DNA from: Caulobacter sp. RHG1
Lineage (GTDB): Bacteria > Pseudomonadota > Alphaproteobacteria > Caulobacterales > Caulobacteraceae
Length of the DNA: 64,000 bases
NCBI RefSeq assembly: GCF_013181195.1
Contig: NZ_SMZP01000006.1
Coordinates: 248,001-312,000 of the forward strand
Reading direction: 5' to 3'
How positions within the stretch are numbered: the stretch's first letter is position 1; each line of letters opens with the position of its first letter. This document shows positions 43,638-52,051 of the stretch, piece by piece. Under the pieces are notes generated by a model. It saw only the letters and a list, made by a program, of their open reading frames with translations. It had not been told where the DNA came from and searched no databases. A program made the translations under genes and the position numbers.

Positions 43638-45581
43638 ATGCGCGCCTGGGCGCTGACGGCCGCCCTGGTTCTGGTGAGCGCCGGGCCCGTTGTCGCCGAA
43701 GAGCGGATCACCAACTTCGTCAGCGACGTCTGGGTCCAGGCCAATGGCGACCTGGACGTCGTCGAGACCATCGCCCTGGAGTCGGAAGGCGAGACGATCC
43801 AGCGCGGCATCCAGCGCGACTTCCCCACCCGCTACCACACCGCGCGCGGCCGGCTGGTGGAGGTGGGCTTCAAGGTGGTGTCGGTCGAGCGCGACGGCCG
43901 GGCCGAGCCCTTCAAGCTGATGCGGATGAGCAACGGCCAGCGGGTGCGCATCGGCGACGCCGATCGGCTGCTGGACCCGGGCGCGCACGTCTATCGCATC
44001 CGATACCGCACGACCCGCCAGCTGGGCTTCTTCGACGACTTCGACGAGCTCTACTGGAACGCCACCGGTACGGGCTGGACCTTCCCGATCGAGCAGGCCG
44101 AGGCGCGGATCACCCTGCCGACCGCCGCGCGGTTCGGAAAGCGAGCGGTCTATACCGGCGCCCAGGGCGCGACCGACCGCAACGCCGAGGTAGTAACCGA
44201 GCGGCCCGGCCAGATCGTCTTTCGCACCACCCAGCGGCTGGAGGCTCAGGAGGGCCTGACCGTCGCGGCCGCCTGGCCCAAGGGCGTGGTCGCCGAGCCG
44301 TCGTCGGCGCAACGTCTGGGCTGGTTGCTGCGCGAGCAGGGCGGCCTGCTGCTGGCCCTGGCCGGCGTCGTCGCCATCGCCGCCTACATGGCCCGGGCGG
44401 TGTGGCGAGCGCGGCGCAATCCGGATCCGCGCCCGATCGTGCCGCTGTTCTCGCCGCCCGACGGTCTGTCGGCGGCGGCCGTCCGCTACATCTGGAAGGG
44501 CAAGTTCGACGATCGGGCCTTCACCGCCGCCATCGTCGACGTCGCCGTGCGCGGCCATCTGCGCATCGTCGACAAGGCCAAGAAGGGCAGTTTCGGCAAG
44601 CCGGTTCGCCGCCTGCTGAAGACCGTCGGCAAGACCCCATTGCCGCCCGCCGAGGCGGCCATGGTCCGCGAGCTGTTCAAGGGACGGTCCAGCCTGACGC
44701 TCAGCCAGGGCAACTATCGGACCCTTATGGACGCCCGCATGGACCTGGACCGGAAGCTGGACCAGGACTACGGCGAGGATCGCTACACCTCCGACGCCGC
44801 CGGCAAGGCCAATCGCGGCTGGCTGGCCCTGGCCGGACTGCTGCTGTCGCTGGCCCTGATCCTGGTGCTGCTGAACGCATCCCACGCCGCGCCGTTGGCC
44901 CTGGGCGCCGTGGCGGTGGGCGTGGGCGGCGAAGTCGCCCGTCGCTGGCTCAAGCGCCTGCGCGCTGGACCCCTGTCGGCCAAGAGCGGCAAGCGCACCC
45001 TGTCGTTCATCGGCACCGGGATCGCCGTGCTCGCGACCTGGCACGCAGGCGGTCTGCTGCTGATGATGGGCTTCGCCAGCGGCGACGCCGCGCCGATGCT
45101 GGTCGCCCTGATCGCCCTGCCGATCGTCATCGTCGCCAAGATGAACCTGCGCGGGCCGACGGCTCTGGGCTGGCCGATGCGGGCGCGGATCGCCGGCTTC
45201 CGCCACTATCTGTCGGTGGCCGAGGAGGATCGCCTGGAACGGCTGAATCCGCCTGAAAAGACCGCCGAGCTGTTCGAGAAGTACCTGCCCTACGCCATCG
45301 CCCTGCAGGTCGAGACCCGCTGGGCCAAGCGCTTCGCCAAGGTGCTGGCCCAGGCCCAGATGGATCCCGAGAAGGATTGGTACGACGGCGACCGCCGCAC
45401 CATCAGCCAACCCGCCGCCTTCGCTGCTTCGATGGGCGCGGGGCTGGTCTCCACGATCGCCTCGGCCTCGACCGCGCCGGGCTCGTCCGGCGGCGGTTCA
45501 AGCAGTTCGTCCAGCAGCGGTTCCTCGGGCGGCGGCTCCTCCGGCGGCGGCGGTGGCGGGGGCGGCGGATCGGGCTGGTGA
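43638..45581 (+). CDS. DUF2207-family membrane protein
   Basis: 647 residues from ATG 43638 (a GTG at 43626 overlapping the lemA stop is the alternative). Signal peptide (AWALTAALVLVSAGPVVAEE), an N-terminal periplasmic DUF2207 domain with NGDLDVVETIALESEGETIQ and GIQRDFPTRY, a membrane helix at about 220-240, and two or three more at about 395-480. The C-terminal 40 residues are low-complexity Ser/Gly (SSGGGSSSSSSSGSSGGGSS). The usual partner of LemA; function unknown. Confidence 0.85.
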   Translation: MRAWALTAALVLVSAGPVVAEERITNFVSDVWVQANGDLDVVETIALESEGETIQRGIQRDFPTRYHTARGRLVEVGFKVVSVERDGRAEPFKLMRMSNGQRVRIGDADRLLDPGAHVYRIRYRTTRQLGFFDDFDELYWNATGTGWTFPIEQAEARITLPTAARFGKRAVYTGAQGATDRNAEVVTERPGQIVFRTTQRLEAQEGLTVAAAWPKGVVAEPSSAQRLGWLLREQGGLLLALAGVVAIAAYMARAVWRARRNPDPRPIVPLFSPPDGLSAAAVRYIWKGKFDDRAFTAAIVDVAVRGHLRIVDKAKKGSFGKPVRRLLKTVGKTPLPPAEAAMVRELFKGRSSLTLSQGNYRTLMDARMDLDRKLDQDYGEDRYTSDAAGKANRGWLALAGLLLSLALILVLLNASHAAPLALGAVAVGVGGEVARRWLKRLRAGPLSAKSGKRTLSFIGTGIAVLATWHAGGLLLMMGFASGDAAPMLVALIALPIVIVAKMNLRGPTALGWPMRARIAGFRHYLSVAEEDRLERLNPPEKTAELFEKYLPYAIALQVETRWAKRFAKVLAQAQMDPEKDWYDGDRRTISQPAAFAASMGAGLVSTIASASTAPGSSGGGSSSSSSSGSSGGGSSGGGGGGGGGSGW

Positions 45582-45606
45582 GCGCCGGCCCCTCCTGACC
45601 GCCAGC

Positions 45607-46911
45607 CTACTTCCGCAGGTCCGCCGGCGTCGTCGGCTCGCTGATCACCCGCTCCATGGCTTTCCAGCGGGCGTCTTCGGTCTTGCCGGCGCGGTTGACG
45701 TGGGCGCGGACCATGTCCTGGCCCAGGTTGTAGTTGATGACGTACGAGCGATAGGTCTCGACGAAGGCCACCCGCTTCTCGGCCCCGCCCCGCGAATAGA
45801 GATTGTACTTCATCATGGCCTGCACGGCCTGTTCCTTGGTCATCCGGCCGGCCAGATACTCGGCGGCGATGGTGTTGCCGGCGCTGGACAGGGCCACCGT
45901 GGCCTCCCGCAGCTCGCCATAGGCCTGGGCGGTCTTGGGATCCAGGCCCGCCAGCGGATAGAGCTTGTCGCGCTCGAACACGGTCTTGCTGTCGCCCGGG
46001 AAGGCCAGCTCGATGCCGAAGTTGGCGCTGCCTTCGGCGATGAACGACTGCGGCGAGAACAGCGGATAGACGCTGAACTCGACCCAGCCCTTGCCCTTGG
46101 TCAGCTTCTCTTCCAGCAGGGCGTTCAGCACGTGGTGGCCGGGGTAGCCCTCGTGGCAGCCCAGGTCGAGGGCGCGGCTGATATAGATCGGCAGGTCGGT
46201 GTTGATCTCGATCAGGCTGTGGGCCTTGCCCTGGTACCAGTTGTAGCCGCTCCAGGGCTTGCCGGTGACGAACGACAGGTCGAAGCGCTCGCCTTCCGGC
46301 AGCTTGATGTGCTCTTCGGTCTTGGCCTTGCAGGCGGCGATGCCGGCCTTCATCACCGGCTCGAGCTTGTCGGTCGGGATGACGTACTTGTTCTGGAAGG
46401 CGTCGACGCGGCTGGCCAGGTCGCCCTTGCCGGGGACCAGCTTGTCGATGCGGGCCAGGATCGGGTCGTAGCTCTTCAGCGGCTTGAGCACCGGCCGCAC
46501 GCCGAACAGGCCCTCGGCCTCGTCCTGGAAGCTGAACTTGTCGCCGGCGATCATGGCCAGGCGCGTCTGGGCGGCCTTGACCTGACCCTTCAGGAACAGC
46601 TTGCGGCGCTTTTCATCCGCATTGAGGTCCTTGTCCGGGATGTGGCCCAGCAGGCCCTGCAGGCGGTCGGCTTCCTTGCGCAGCACCGAGACCGGGCGCG
46701 GCGCGGCCTTGGCGGTGTTCTGCAGCGCCTCGGGGCCGTAGTAGGCGTCGACATAGCCGGGCTCGCGCACGCCGGCTTCCAGGGTCATCCGCACGAAGTC
46801 CTCGGCGACGCGGTTCAGCACCTCTGCGCCCGGGGTGGCGGCGAAGGCGGGCGCGCCCATCAGCAGGCTGGCGGCGAGGGCGGCCGCGGAAACGGCGTGG
46901 CGGAGGTTCAT
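45607..46911 (-). CDS. Secreted DUF885-family protein, peptidase-like
   Basis: 434 residues from ATG 46911; the longer frame up to 47424 overlaps the glycerophosphodiesterase and is rejected. Signal peptide (AVSAAALAASLLMGAPAFAA). DUF885 proteins resemble zinc metallopeptidases: the key motif is DLGCHEGYPGHHVLNALLEE (HExxHH-like), with a downstream Glu in AEGSANFGIELAF as a likely ligand. Substrate unknown. It ends 26 bases from the convergent DUF2207 gene. Confidence 0.8.
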   Translation of the reverse strand: MNLRHAVSAAALAASLLMGAPAFAATPGAEVLNRVAEDFVRMTLEAGVREPGYVDAYYGPEALQNTAKAAPRPVSVLRKEADRLQGLLGHIPDKDLNADEKRRKLFLKGQVKAAQTRLAMIAGDKFSFQDEAEGLFGVRPVLKPLKSYDPILARIDKLVPGKGDLASRVDAFQNKYVIPTDKLEPVMKAGIAACKAKTEEHIKLPEGERFDLSFVTGKPWSGYNWYQGKAHSLIEINTDLPIYISRALDLGCHEGYPGHHVLNALLEEKLTKGKGWVEFSVYPLFSPQSFIAEGSANFGIELAFPGDSKTVFERDKLYPLAGLDPKTAQAYGELREATVALSSAGNTIAAEYLAGRMTKEQAVQAMMKYNLYSRGGAEKRVAFVETYRSYVINYNLGQDMVRAHVNRAGKTEDARWKAMERVISEPTTPADLRK

Positions 46912-46979
46912 GGCGTGGCCCCAGGGCAAATCGAGGCCGGCACGCTGCCCGGGCGAGGCTATTTCCGCAAGAGCGCTGC

Positions 46980-48047
46980 TTAACGCGCCGCGACCGCCGC
47001 TGCCGGGAAGTCGCTGAACACGCCGTCGACGCCGGCCGCGTACAGGGCCTTGAACACCGGCGTCACGTCGCCGTGCAGGGCCAGGAAGGCGGGGTCCTTG
47101 GCATCGCCCTTCCGCAAGGTCGCGGGCAGGAAGTAGTTCTCGGTCCGCACCGTCCACGGATGGACCTGCAGGCCGGCGGCGTGGGCGTTCTTCACCAGGT
47201 CGGTGGCCGGAAGCAGGCTCTTGCCGTCGCTGGGGACCACCAGGCTCCAGGTCGGGCCCAGGCCATCGGCATAGACCGCGACGTCTTTCAGGCCCTGGGC
47301 GGTGATCAGGTCGGCATATTTGACGTTGGGCAGATCGGCGGGTCCGCCTTCGCCGTCGACCAGGAACACCAGCTTGGCGGGGGTCTTGGCGCGCAGGCGT
47401 TTCAGCGGGCCGACCTCGAAGCACTGGACGAACACCGGCGCGGTCGCCGAGTTGAGGTCGTTCTTCTTCAGCAGGGCGACCAGGCGGTCCTCGGTCGGCA
47501 GTCCGATGCTGGCGAAATAGGTCGGGTGCTTCAGCTCGGGATAGACGCCGATGGTGCGGCCGGTGCGCTTGGAGCCGGCCTTGGCGATAGCCACCACCTC
47601 GTCGAAGGTCAGGATGCCGGCCTGGCCGTCGAACTTGGCGCTCTCGGGGCGCAGTTGCGGCAGCCGCTCGCGGGCCTTCAGCGTCTTCAGCTCGGCCAGG
47701 GTGAAGTCTTCGGTGAACCAGCCGGTGATCGACTGGCCGTCGATGGTCTTGGTCGCCTTGCGGGCCGCGAATTCGGGGCGGGCGGCGACGTCGGTCGTGC
47801 CGCCGATCTCGTTTTCGTGGCGCGAGACCAGGTGGCCGTCCTTGGTGGGGACGAGATCGGGCTCGATGAAGTCGGCGCCCTGCTCGATGGCGCGCTCATA
47901 GGCCAGAGCGGTGTGCTCGGGCCGCTCGCCGCTGCAGCCTCGGTGGCCGATGACGAGGGGCTTCTTGGTCTGCGCGAAGGCGAGGCCCGGCAGCAGGGTG
48001 CCGGCAAGGGCGGCGGTGGTCATGGCGCGACGGGTCAGCAGGGTCAT
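46980..48047 (-). CDS. glpQ: Periplasmic glycerophosphodiester phosphodiesterase
   Basis: 355 residues. Signal peptide TRRAMTTAALAGTLLPGLAF (RR motif, possibly Tat). GDPD domain with catalytic motifs VIGHRGCSGERPEHTALAYE, GADFIEPDLVPTKDGHLVSR and HENEIGGTTDV, and GVYPELKHPTYFA. Hydrolyses glycerophosphodiesters to glycerol 3-phosphate and an alcohol. Next gene downstream, 68 bases away, is the DUF885 gene on the same strand. Confidence 0.92.
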   Translation of the reverse strand: MTLLTRRAMTTAALAGTLLPGLAFAQTKKPLVIGHRGCSGERPEHTALAYERAIEQGADFIEPDLVPTKDGHLVSRHENEIGGTTDVAARPEFAARKATKTIDGQSITGWFTEDFTLAELKTLKARERLPQLRPESAKFDGQAGILTFDEVVAIAKAGSKRTGRTIGVYPELKHPTYFASIGLPTEDRLVALLKKNDLNSATAPVFVQCFEVGPLKRLRAKTPAKLVFLVDGEGGPADLPNVKYADLITAQGLKDVAVYADGLGPTWSLVVPSDGKSLLPATDLVKNAHAAGLQVHPWTVRTENYFLPATLRKGDAKDPAFLALHGDVTPVFKALYAAGVDGVFSDFPAAAVAAR

Positions 48048-48092
48048 GGCCTGCGATTTAGCGCTCGGATGTGACGGTTTGGCGAGCGTTTT

Positions 48093-48210
48093 GCGCCCCC
48101 TCCGTCACGATGCTTATTCGCATCGCGCCACCTCCCCCGCTGCGCAGGGGAGGAGGAGCATTCCATCCTCCCCCATGAAACGGGGGAGGTGGCGAAGGGC
48201 CGGAGGGGGC
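48093..48210. repeat. Intergenic inverted repeat, family 1, copy C
   Basis: Begins GCGCCCCCTCCGTCACGATG and ends GGGCCGGAGGGGGC. Centre has CCACCTCCCCCGCTGCGCAG and ATGAAACGGGGGAGGTGGC. It lies just downstream of the inositol-monophosphatase-family gene. Confidence 0.82.
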
Positions 48211-48219
48211 TTGAGGCGC

Positions 48220-49020
48220 TTAAGCCGCCCGCAGACGCTCCAGGATCTGCGGGTGCAGGTCCTGGTTCGAGGCCAGCAGCGACTTGCCCTGGACGATGTC
48301 GAGGTCGCTCTCGTCGATGGTGGTGATCTTGCCGCCCGATTCCTGGATCATCAGCACGCCGGCGGCGACGTCCCACGGGTTGAGGTTGCGCTCCCAGTAG
48401 GCGTCGAAGCGGCCGGCGGCGACCCAGGCCAGGTCCAGGGCGGCCGAGCCGAAGCGGCGCACGCCGGCGACCTTCTGGCTGACCTGGTGCAGCTCCTTCA
48501 GGAACTGGCCGTGGCCGGGCTTGCCCGCGAACGGCACGCCGGTAGCCAGGATGCTCTCGTCCAGGTGACGGCGGGCGGCGACACGCAGGCGCTTTTCGGC
48601 GCCCAGGAACGCGCCCTTGCCCTTTTCCACCCAGAACAGGTCGTTGCTGATCGGGTTGTAGGTGACGCCGGCCACGACGCCTTCACCCTCGCGCTGGAGC
48701 GCGATGTTGACGGCGAAGTGCGGGATGGCGTGCAGGAAGTTGGTGGTGCCGTCCAGCGGGTCGACGATCCAGGTGTGGGTCTTGTCGGTGCCCTCGATCA
48801 TGCCGCGCTCTTCGCCCAGGAAGCTGTAGCCCGGGCGGGCCTTGGTCAGGATCTCGAACAGGGTCTGTTCGGCCTTGAGGTCGGCATTGGTGACGAAGTC
48901 GGCCGCGCCCTTCTTGGACACCTGCAGCTCCGTGACCTCGCCGAAGTCGCGGGCCAGGCCGCGGGCGGCCTTCCGGGCCGCGTCGATCATGACGTTCAGG
49001 AGGGCGGAAGGCGTGGCCAC
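48220..49020 (-). CDS. suhB: Inositol monophosphatase family protein (SuhB-like)
   Basis: 266 residues, GTG start at 49020 with GAGGAT upstream. Lithium-sensitive phosphatase fold: FVTNADLKAEQ, LGEERG, the metal-site IVDPLDGTTNFLHAIPHFAV and NPWDVAAGVLMIQESGGK. SuhB also interacts with the transcription machinery in other bacteria. Dephosphorylates inositol phosphates or related sugars; the symbol is by family similarity. Confidence 0.9.
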   Translation of the reverse strand: MATPSALLNVMIDAARKAARGLARDFGEVTELQVSKKGAADFVTNADLKAEQTLFEILTKARPGYSFLGEERGMIEGTDKTHTWIVDPLDGTTNFLHAIPHFAVNIALQREGEGVVAGVTYNPISNDLFWVEKGKGAFLGAEKRLRVAARRHLDESILATGVPFAGKPGHGQFLKELHQVSQKVAGVRRFGSAALDLAWVAAGRFDAYWERNLNPWDVAAGVLMIQESGGKITTIDESDLDIVQGKSLLASNQDLHPQILERLRAA

Positions 49021-49172
49021 GGGCGGATATCCTCAAGGAAATGCCGTCGACGCCTGCCGGAAAGTCCGGCGGCGGAGCGGTAGGTCGACGGTGTGAAAGA
49101 ACGGGCGCGGAACCTAGTCGTCCACAGGCGCGATGGCAAGATGAGGGATTTGGGGCGTGGTTAAGGGCGTGA

Positions 49173-49296
49173 GCGCCCCCTCCGGCCCTCCGGGCCACCT
49201 CCCCCGTTTCACGGGGGAGGAGAGGCGTGCTTCCTCCTCCCTTGCGTAGCGGGGGAGGTGGCGCGCCGCGGATACGCGGCGTGACGGAGGGGGCGC
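49173..49296. repeat. Intergenic inverted repeat, family 1, copy D
   Basis: GCGCCCCCTCCGGCCCTCCG at the left edge, GTGACGGAGGGGGCGC at the right, with CCACCTCCCCCGTTTCACGG inside. It fills most of the 283-base gap between the suhB promoter side and the small secreted gene, lying just past the stop of the latter. Confidence 0.82.
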
Positions 49297-49303
49297 TAAC
49301 GCC

Positions 49304-49711
49304 CTAAGGCAGCGCCACGGTCGGCAAGCTGTCCTTGGTCTCGCAGACCAGCTTGCCGGCCTTGCCGACCGCGCCGGAGATGTCCTCGACCTTGGCTTCC
49401 TTGCGCCAGCCCTTGGGCAGGGCATGGCCGCCTTCGAAGTCCATCCCGAGGTCCATCCATTTGTCGGCCGCGCAGTCGAGCGCGAACATCAGGATCGGGC
49501 CCTTGCCGGCCGGCCAGCTCTTGTACGGACCGTTCGGCTTGCCTTCGGCGATGCGGGTCACGACCAGCCCGGTGGACTGGTCCACCCGGGTGAAGTCGAC
49601 GTCGTAATAGGTCTTGGTCTCGCCCGGCGGCAGTTTCCAATTCTCGGCCCAGGCAGAGCCCGAGATCGCCAGCAGGACCGGTACGCTAAGCAAACACCCT
49701 TTGAGCCGCAT
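49304..49711 (-). CDS. Small secreted protein of unknown function
   Basis: 135 residues. Signal peptide (MRLKGCLLSVPVLLAISGSA followed by WAENW). The mature domain has Trp/Gly-rich segments (KLPPGETKTYYDVDFTRVDQ, FALDCAADKWMDLGMDFEGG) and two Cys that could pair (LDC and LVCETK). No family recognised. Monocistronic. Confidence 0.65.
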   Translation of the reverse strand: MRLKGCLLSVPVLLAISGSAWAENWKLPPGETKTYYDVDFTRVDQSTGLVVTRIAEGKPNGPYKSWPAGKGPILMFALDCAADKWMDLGMDFEGGHALPKGWRKEAKVEDISGAVGKAGKLVCETKDSLPTVALP

Positions 49712-49796
49712 TTCGCGCGCCTCCCCCAGTTATCGTTCGCTGGAGAGACGCTATGCCTGTGTGCAGTGCGTCACAAGGCGGCGTGAATAGCGGCTT

Positions 49797-50441
49797 TTAC
49801 TTACGGGCCGCGAGGCCTTCGGCGATCGCCGCGTTCAGGGCGGCGACGGCGGCGGCGGGGCCTTCCGGATGGGCCCAGACCCCGGCCGCGACGGCCAGGA
49901 AATCGGCGCCGGCCGTTGCCAGCGGGGCGGCGTTGGCGGCGGTGATGCCGCCGATGGCCACGCACGGGATCTCCATCGTCTCCTGCCAGATGGTCAGGAT
50001 GTCGGGCTCGGCGACGGTCGGGGCGTCCTTGGTCGTGGTCGGGAAGAAGGCTCCGAAGGCGACATAGTCCGCGCCGGCCTCGGCCGCTTCCATGGCCAGG
50101 TGGCGGCTGTCGTGGCAGGTGACGCCGACCATGCGGCCGCCCATCAGCTTGCGCGCGTCCCTATAGGCCATGTCCGACTGGCCGACGTGTACGCCGTCGA
50201 CCGGCAGGCGGGCGGCGAGGTCCGGGCGGTCGTTGAGGATCACGGCCACGTCACGGGCCTGGGCGAGCGGGGCCAGCACGTCGACGGCGGCGGCCACGAC
50301 GTCGTCGGGCGCGTCCTTCAGGCGGATCTGCAGAGCGGCGACGTCGCCGCCTTCCAGGGCCTGGGCCAACTGGCGGCCGAACCCGGCCAGGTCGTCCAGG
50401 GCGGGCGGAGTGATCAGATAGAGGCGGCAGTCGAGCGTCAT
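49797..50441 (-). CDS. thiE: Thiamine-phosphate synthase
   Basis: 214 residues, TIM barrel. DVAALQIRLKDAPDD, VILNDRPDLAARLPVDGVHV, VGQSDMAYRDARKLMGGRMV, FFPTTTKDAPTVAEP and IPCVAIGGITAANAAPLATA are ThiE landmarks. Couples HMP-PP (from ThiD) with the thiazole phosphate to give thiamine phosphate. No other thi gene is adjacent here. Confidence 0.93.
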   Translation of the reverse strand: MTLDCRLYLITPPALDDLAGFGRQLAQALEGGDVAALQIRLKDAPDDVVAAAVDVLAPLAQARDVAVILNDRPDLAARLPVDGVHVGQSDMAYRDARKLMGGRMVGVTCHDSRHLAMEAAEAGADYVAFGAFFPTTTKDAPTVAEPDILTIWQETMEIPCVAIGGITAANAAPLATAGADFLAVAAGVWAHPEGPAAAVAALNAAIAEGLAARK

Positions 50442-50551
50442 GCGGTGGCTTTAGGCCAAATCACGGCGCGACAGAAGATGCCTCCCCGCGACACCACGCC
50501 GCTGCGAACTCGACTGAGAGTCAGTTGCAAAACTCGACTCGCTCGGCTAAA

Positions 50552-50566
50552 TGAGAATGACACTCA
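50552..50566 (+). promoter_or_regulatory. Candidate Fur box upstream of bfd
   Basis: TGAGAAT-G-ACACTCA, a 7-1-7 near-palindrome matching the Fur consensus TGATAAT-G-ATTATCA at 11 of 14 positions by eye. It lies 20 bases before the proposed bfd start, which fits iron-dependent control of bfd-bfr. Confidence 0.5.
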
Positions 50567-50586
50567 ATCGGGTAGGGCGTTCTTCC

Positions 50587-50772
50587 TTGTACGTCTGTAA
50601 CTGTAACGGCATCCGCGAGCGCGAAGTGCGCGCCGCCATCGACGCAGGGGCCACCCGCCCGGCGGAGATTTTCCGTCACAAGGGTTGCCAGGCCCAGTGC
50701 GCCAAGTGCGTCTGCGAAATGCGCCAGATGATCCAGGAAAGCCGCGAAGCCCTCGCATTCGCAGCCGAGTAA
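50587..50772 (+). CDS. bfd: Bacterioferritin-associated ferredoxin (Bfd)
   Basis: 61 residues if translation starts at TTG 50587, which yields the family-typical (M)YVCNCNGIREREVRAAI; AGGG lies nine bases upstream. An ATG at 50551 gives 73 residues but falls inside the Fur box and has no Shine-Dalgarno. The four Cys of the [2Fe-2S] centre are C and C in YVCNCNG and CQAQCAKCVCEM. Bfd reduces the iron core of Bfr to release iron. The bfr gene follows 146 bases later. Confidence 0.88.
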   Translation: MYVCNCNGIREREVRAAIDAGATRPAEIFRHKGCQAQCAKCVCEMRQMIQESREALAFAAE

Positions 50773-50918
50773 CGGCCCAAAACTCTACTTTGTCGGCTAT
50801 CGCGAAGCACTCGCACGCTTTTCTGTGAGCCTGCGAAACACTTGCACAGATAGCGGTTGAAGCCCCGAACGGCTTGCCCCAGGTTCCGCCCGAACAGCGA
50901 ACCCTTAAGGAGGCCGCC

Positions 50919-51398
50919 ATGCAAGGCGACGCCGGCGTCATCCGCGTGCTCAACGCGGTGCTCACCAACGAACTGACGGCGATCAACCAGTACTTCCTGC
51001 ACGCGCGGATGTACGACAACTGGGGCTTCAAGCGCCTCGGCAAGATCACCTATGACGAATCGATCGGCGAGATGAAGCACGCCGACAAGCTGATCAACCG
51101 CATCCTGTTCCTGGAAGGCCTGCCCAACCTGCAGGACCTGCACAAGCTCAAGATCGGCGAGACCGTGCCGGAATGCCTGGCCAGCGACCTGAACGTCGAA
51201 CTGTTCAACCGTGAGATCCTGGTCCCCGGCATCGTCCAGTGCGAGACCGTCCGCGACTATGTCAGCCGCGAGATCCTGCGCGAGATCCTGACCGACACCG
51301 AAGAGCACATCGACTTCCTCGAAATGCAGCTGGGCCTGGTCAAGTCGCTGGGCGACCAGAACTATCTGCAGTCGGCCATGGGCGAGCTGCCGGCTTAA
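50919..51398 (+). CDS. bfr: Bacterioferritin
   Basis: 159 residues from ATG 50919 with AAGGAGG upstream. Four-helix bundle with ferroxidase ligands in TNELTAINQYFLHARMYDNW and GEMKHADKLINRILFLEGLP; the Met of the EMKHAD stretch is the haem ligand in the family. Stores iron in a 24-subunit shell. Its stop codon overlaps the convergent GNAT gene stop (TTAA at 51395-51398). Confidence 0.96.
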   Translation: MQGDAGVIRVLNAVLTNELTAINQYFLHARMYDNWGFKRLGKITYDESIGEMKHADKLINRILFLEGLPNLQDLHKLKIGETVPECLASDLNVELFNREILVPGIVQCETVRDYVSREILREILTDTEEHIDFLEMQLGLVKSLGDQNYLQSAMGELPA

Positions 51399-51886
51399 GC
51401 GCGCCGCTCCATGAACACCCGCAGGCTCTCGTCGAGCCCGCGCGCGATATGCTGACGCCGGATCTCCCTGAGGTCCGGCGTTAGTTTTGTCTCATCGATG
51501 TCGACGAAGCCCAGGCGGCGGTACCAGGGCGCGTTCCAGGGGATGTCGCGGAAGGTCGACAGGGTCAGGATCGTGGCCCGCTCGGCCACGGCGTCCAGCA
51601 GGGCCGCGCCGATGCGGCGGCCGGCGAAGACCGGCAGCACGTCGATCTGTTCGATGTAGAGGCCGTCGTCCACGGGGCGGAACATCACGAAGGCGACGAC
51701 CGCGCCTTCCGTCTGCGCGACCAGCAGGCCGCCGGCCGCGATGCGGGCGGCTAGCACGTCAGGCGGCGACGGCTCGTCCGCGGCCAGGGCGTCCATCACT
51801 CCGACGAACCGCTGGGACGAAGCCCGCTCGATGGCGCGAACGGTCTCGATCTCGGATGGCAGGGCAGGGCGGATGAGAAGGCTCAT
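51395..51886 (-). CDS. GNAT-family N-acetyltransferase
   Basis: 163 residues. Acetyl-CoA binding motif A is QIDVLPVFAGRRIGAALLDA; motif B appears in WNAPWYRRLGFVDI. The N-terminus LIRPALPSEIETVRAIERAS is typical. Substrate is unknown. Confidence 0.88.
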   Translation of the reverse strand: MSLLIRPALPSEIETVRAIERASSQRFVGVMDALAADEPSPPDVLAARIAAGGLLVAQTEGAVVAFVMFRPVDDGLYIEQIDVLPVFAGRRIGAALLDAVAERATILTLSTFRDIPWNAPWYRRLGFVDIDETKLTPDLREIRRQHIARGLDESLRVFMERRA

Positions 51887-51918
51887 GGCGGCAAGCCTAT
51901 CATCGACATCGCCTTAGC

Positions 51919-52027
51919 CCGAGTTTCCCCGCGAAGGCGGGGATCCAAGCGGACTTCCAAGAAGAGGCTGAGACCGAGCCCCAGTCTGACAGCCAGCTTG
52001 GGTCCCCGCCTTCGCGGGGAAGCTCGG
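51919..52027. repeat. Intergenic inverted repeat, family 2, copy B
   Basis: Left arm CCGAGTTTCCCCGCGAAGGC running to GGGGATCCAAGC; right arm GCTTGGGTCCCCGCCTTCGC running to GGGGAAGCTCGG. Related to the element at 6922. It lies between two minus-strand genes, past the chemoreceptor stop. Confidence 0.8.
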
Positions 52028-52051
52028 TGTGGTGGATCTGCCGTGGAAACT

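Noticed and set aside
45607..47424. 605-residue version of the DUF885 protein
   Set aside because: The extra N-terminus is antisense-free but lies in the wrong frame of the glycerophosphodiesterase; a signal peptide begins at 46911.
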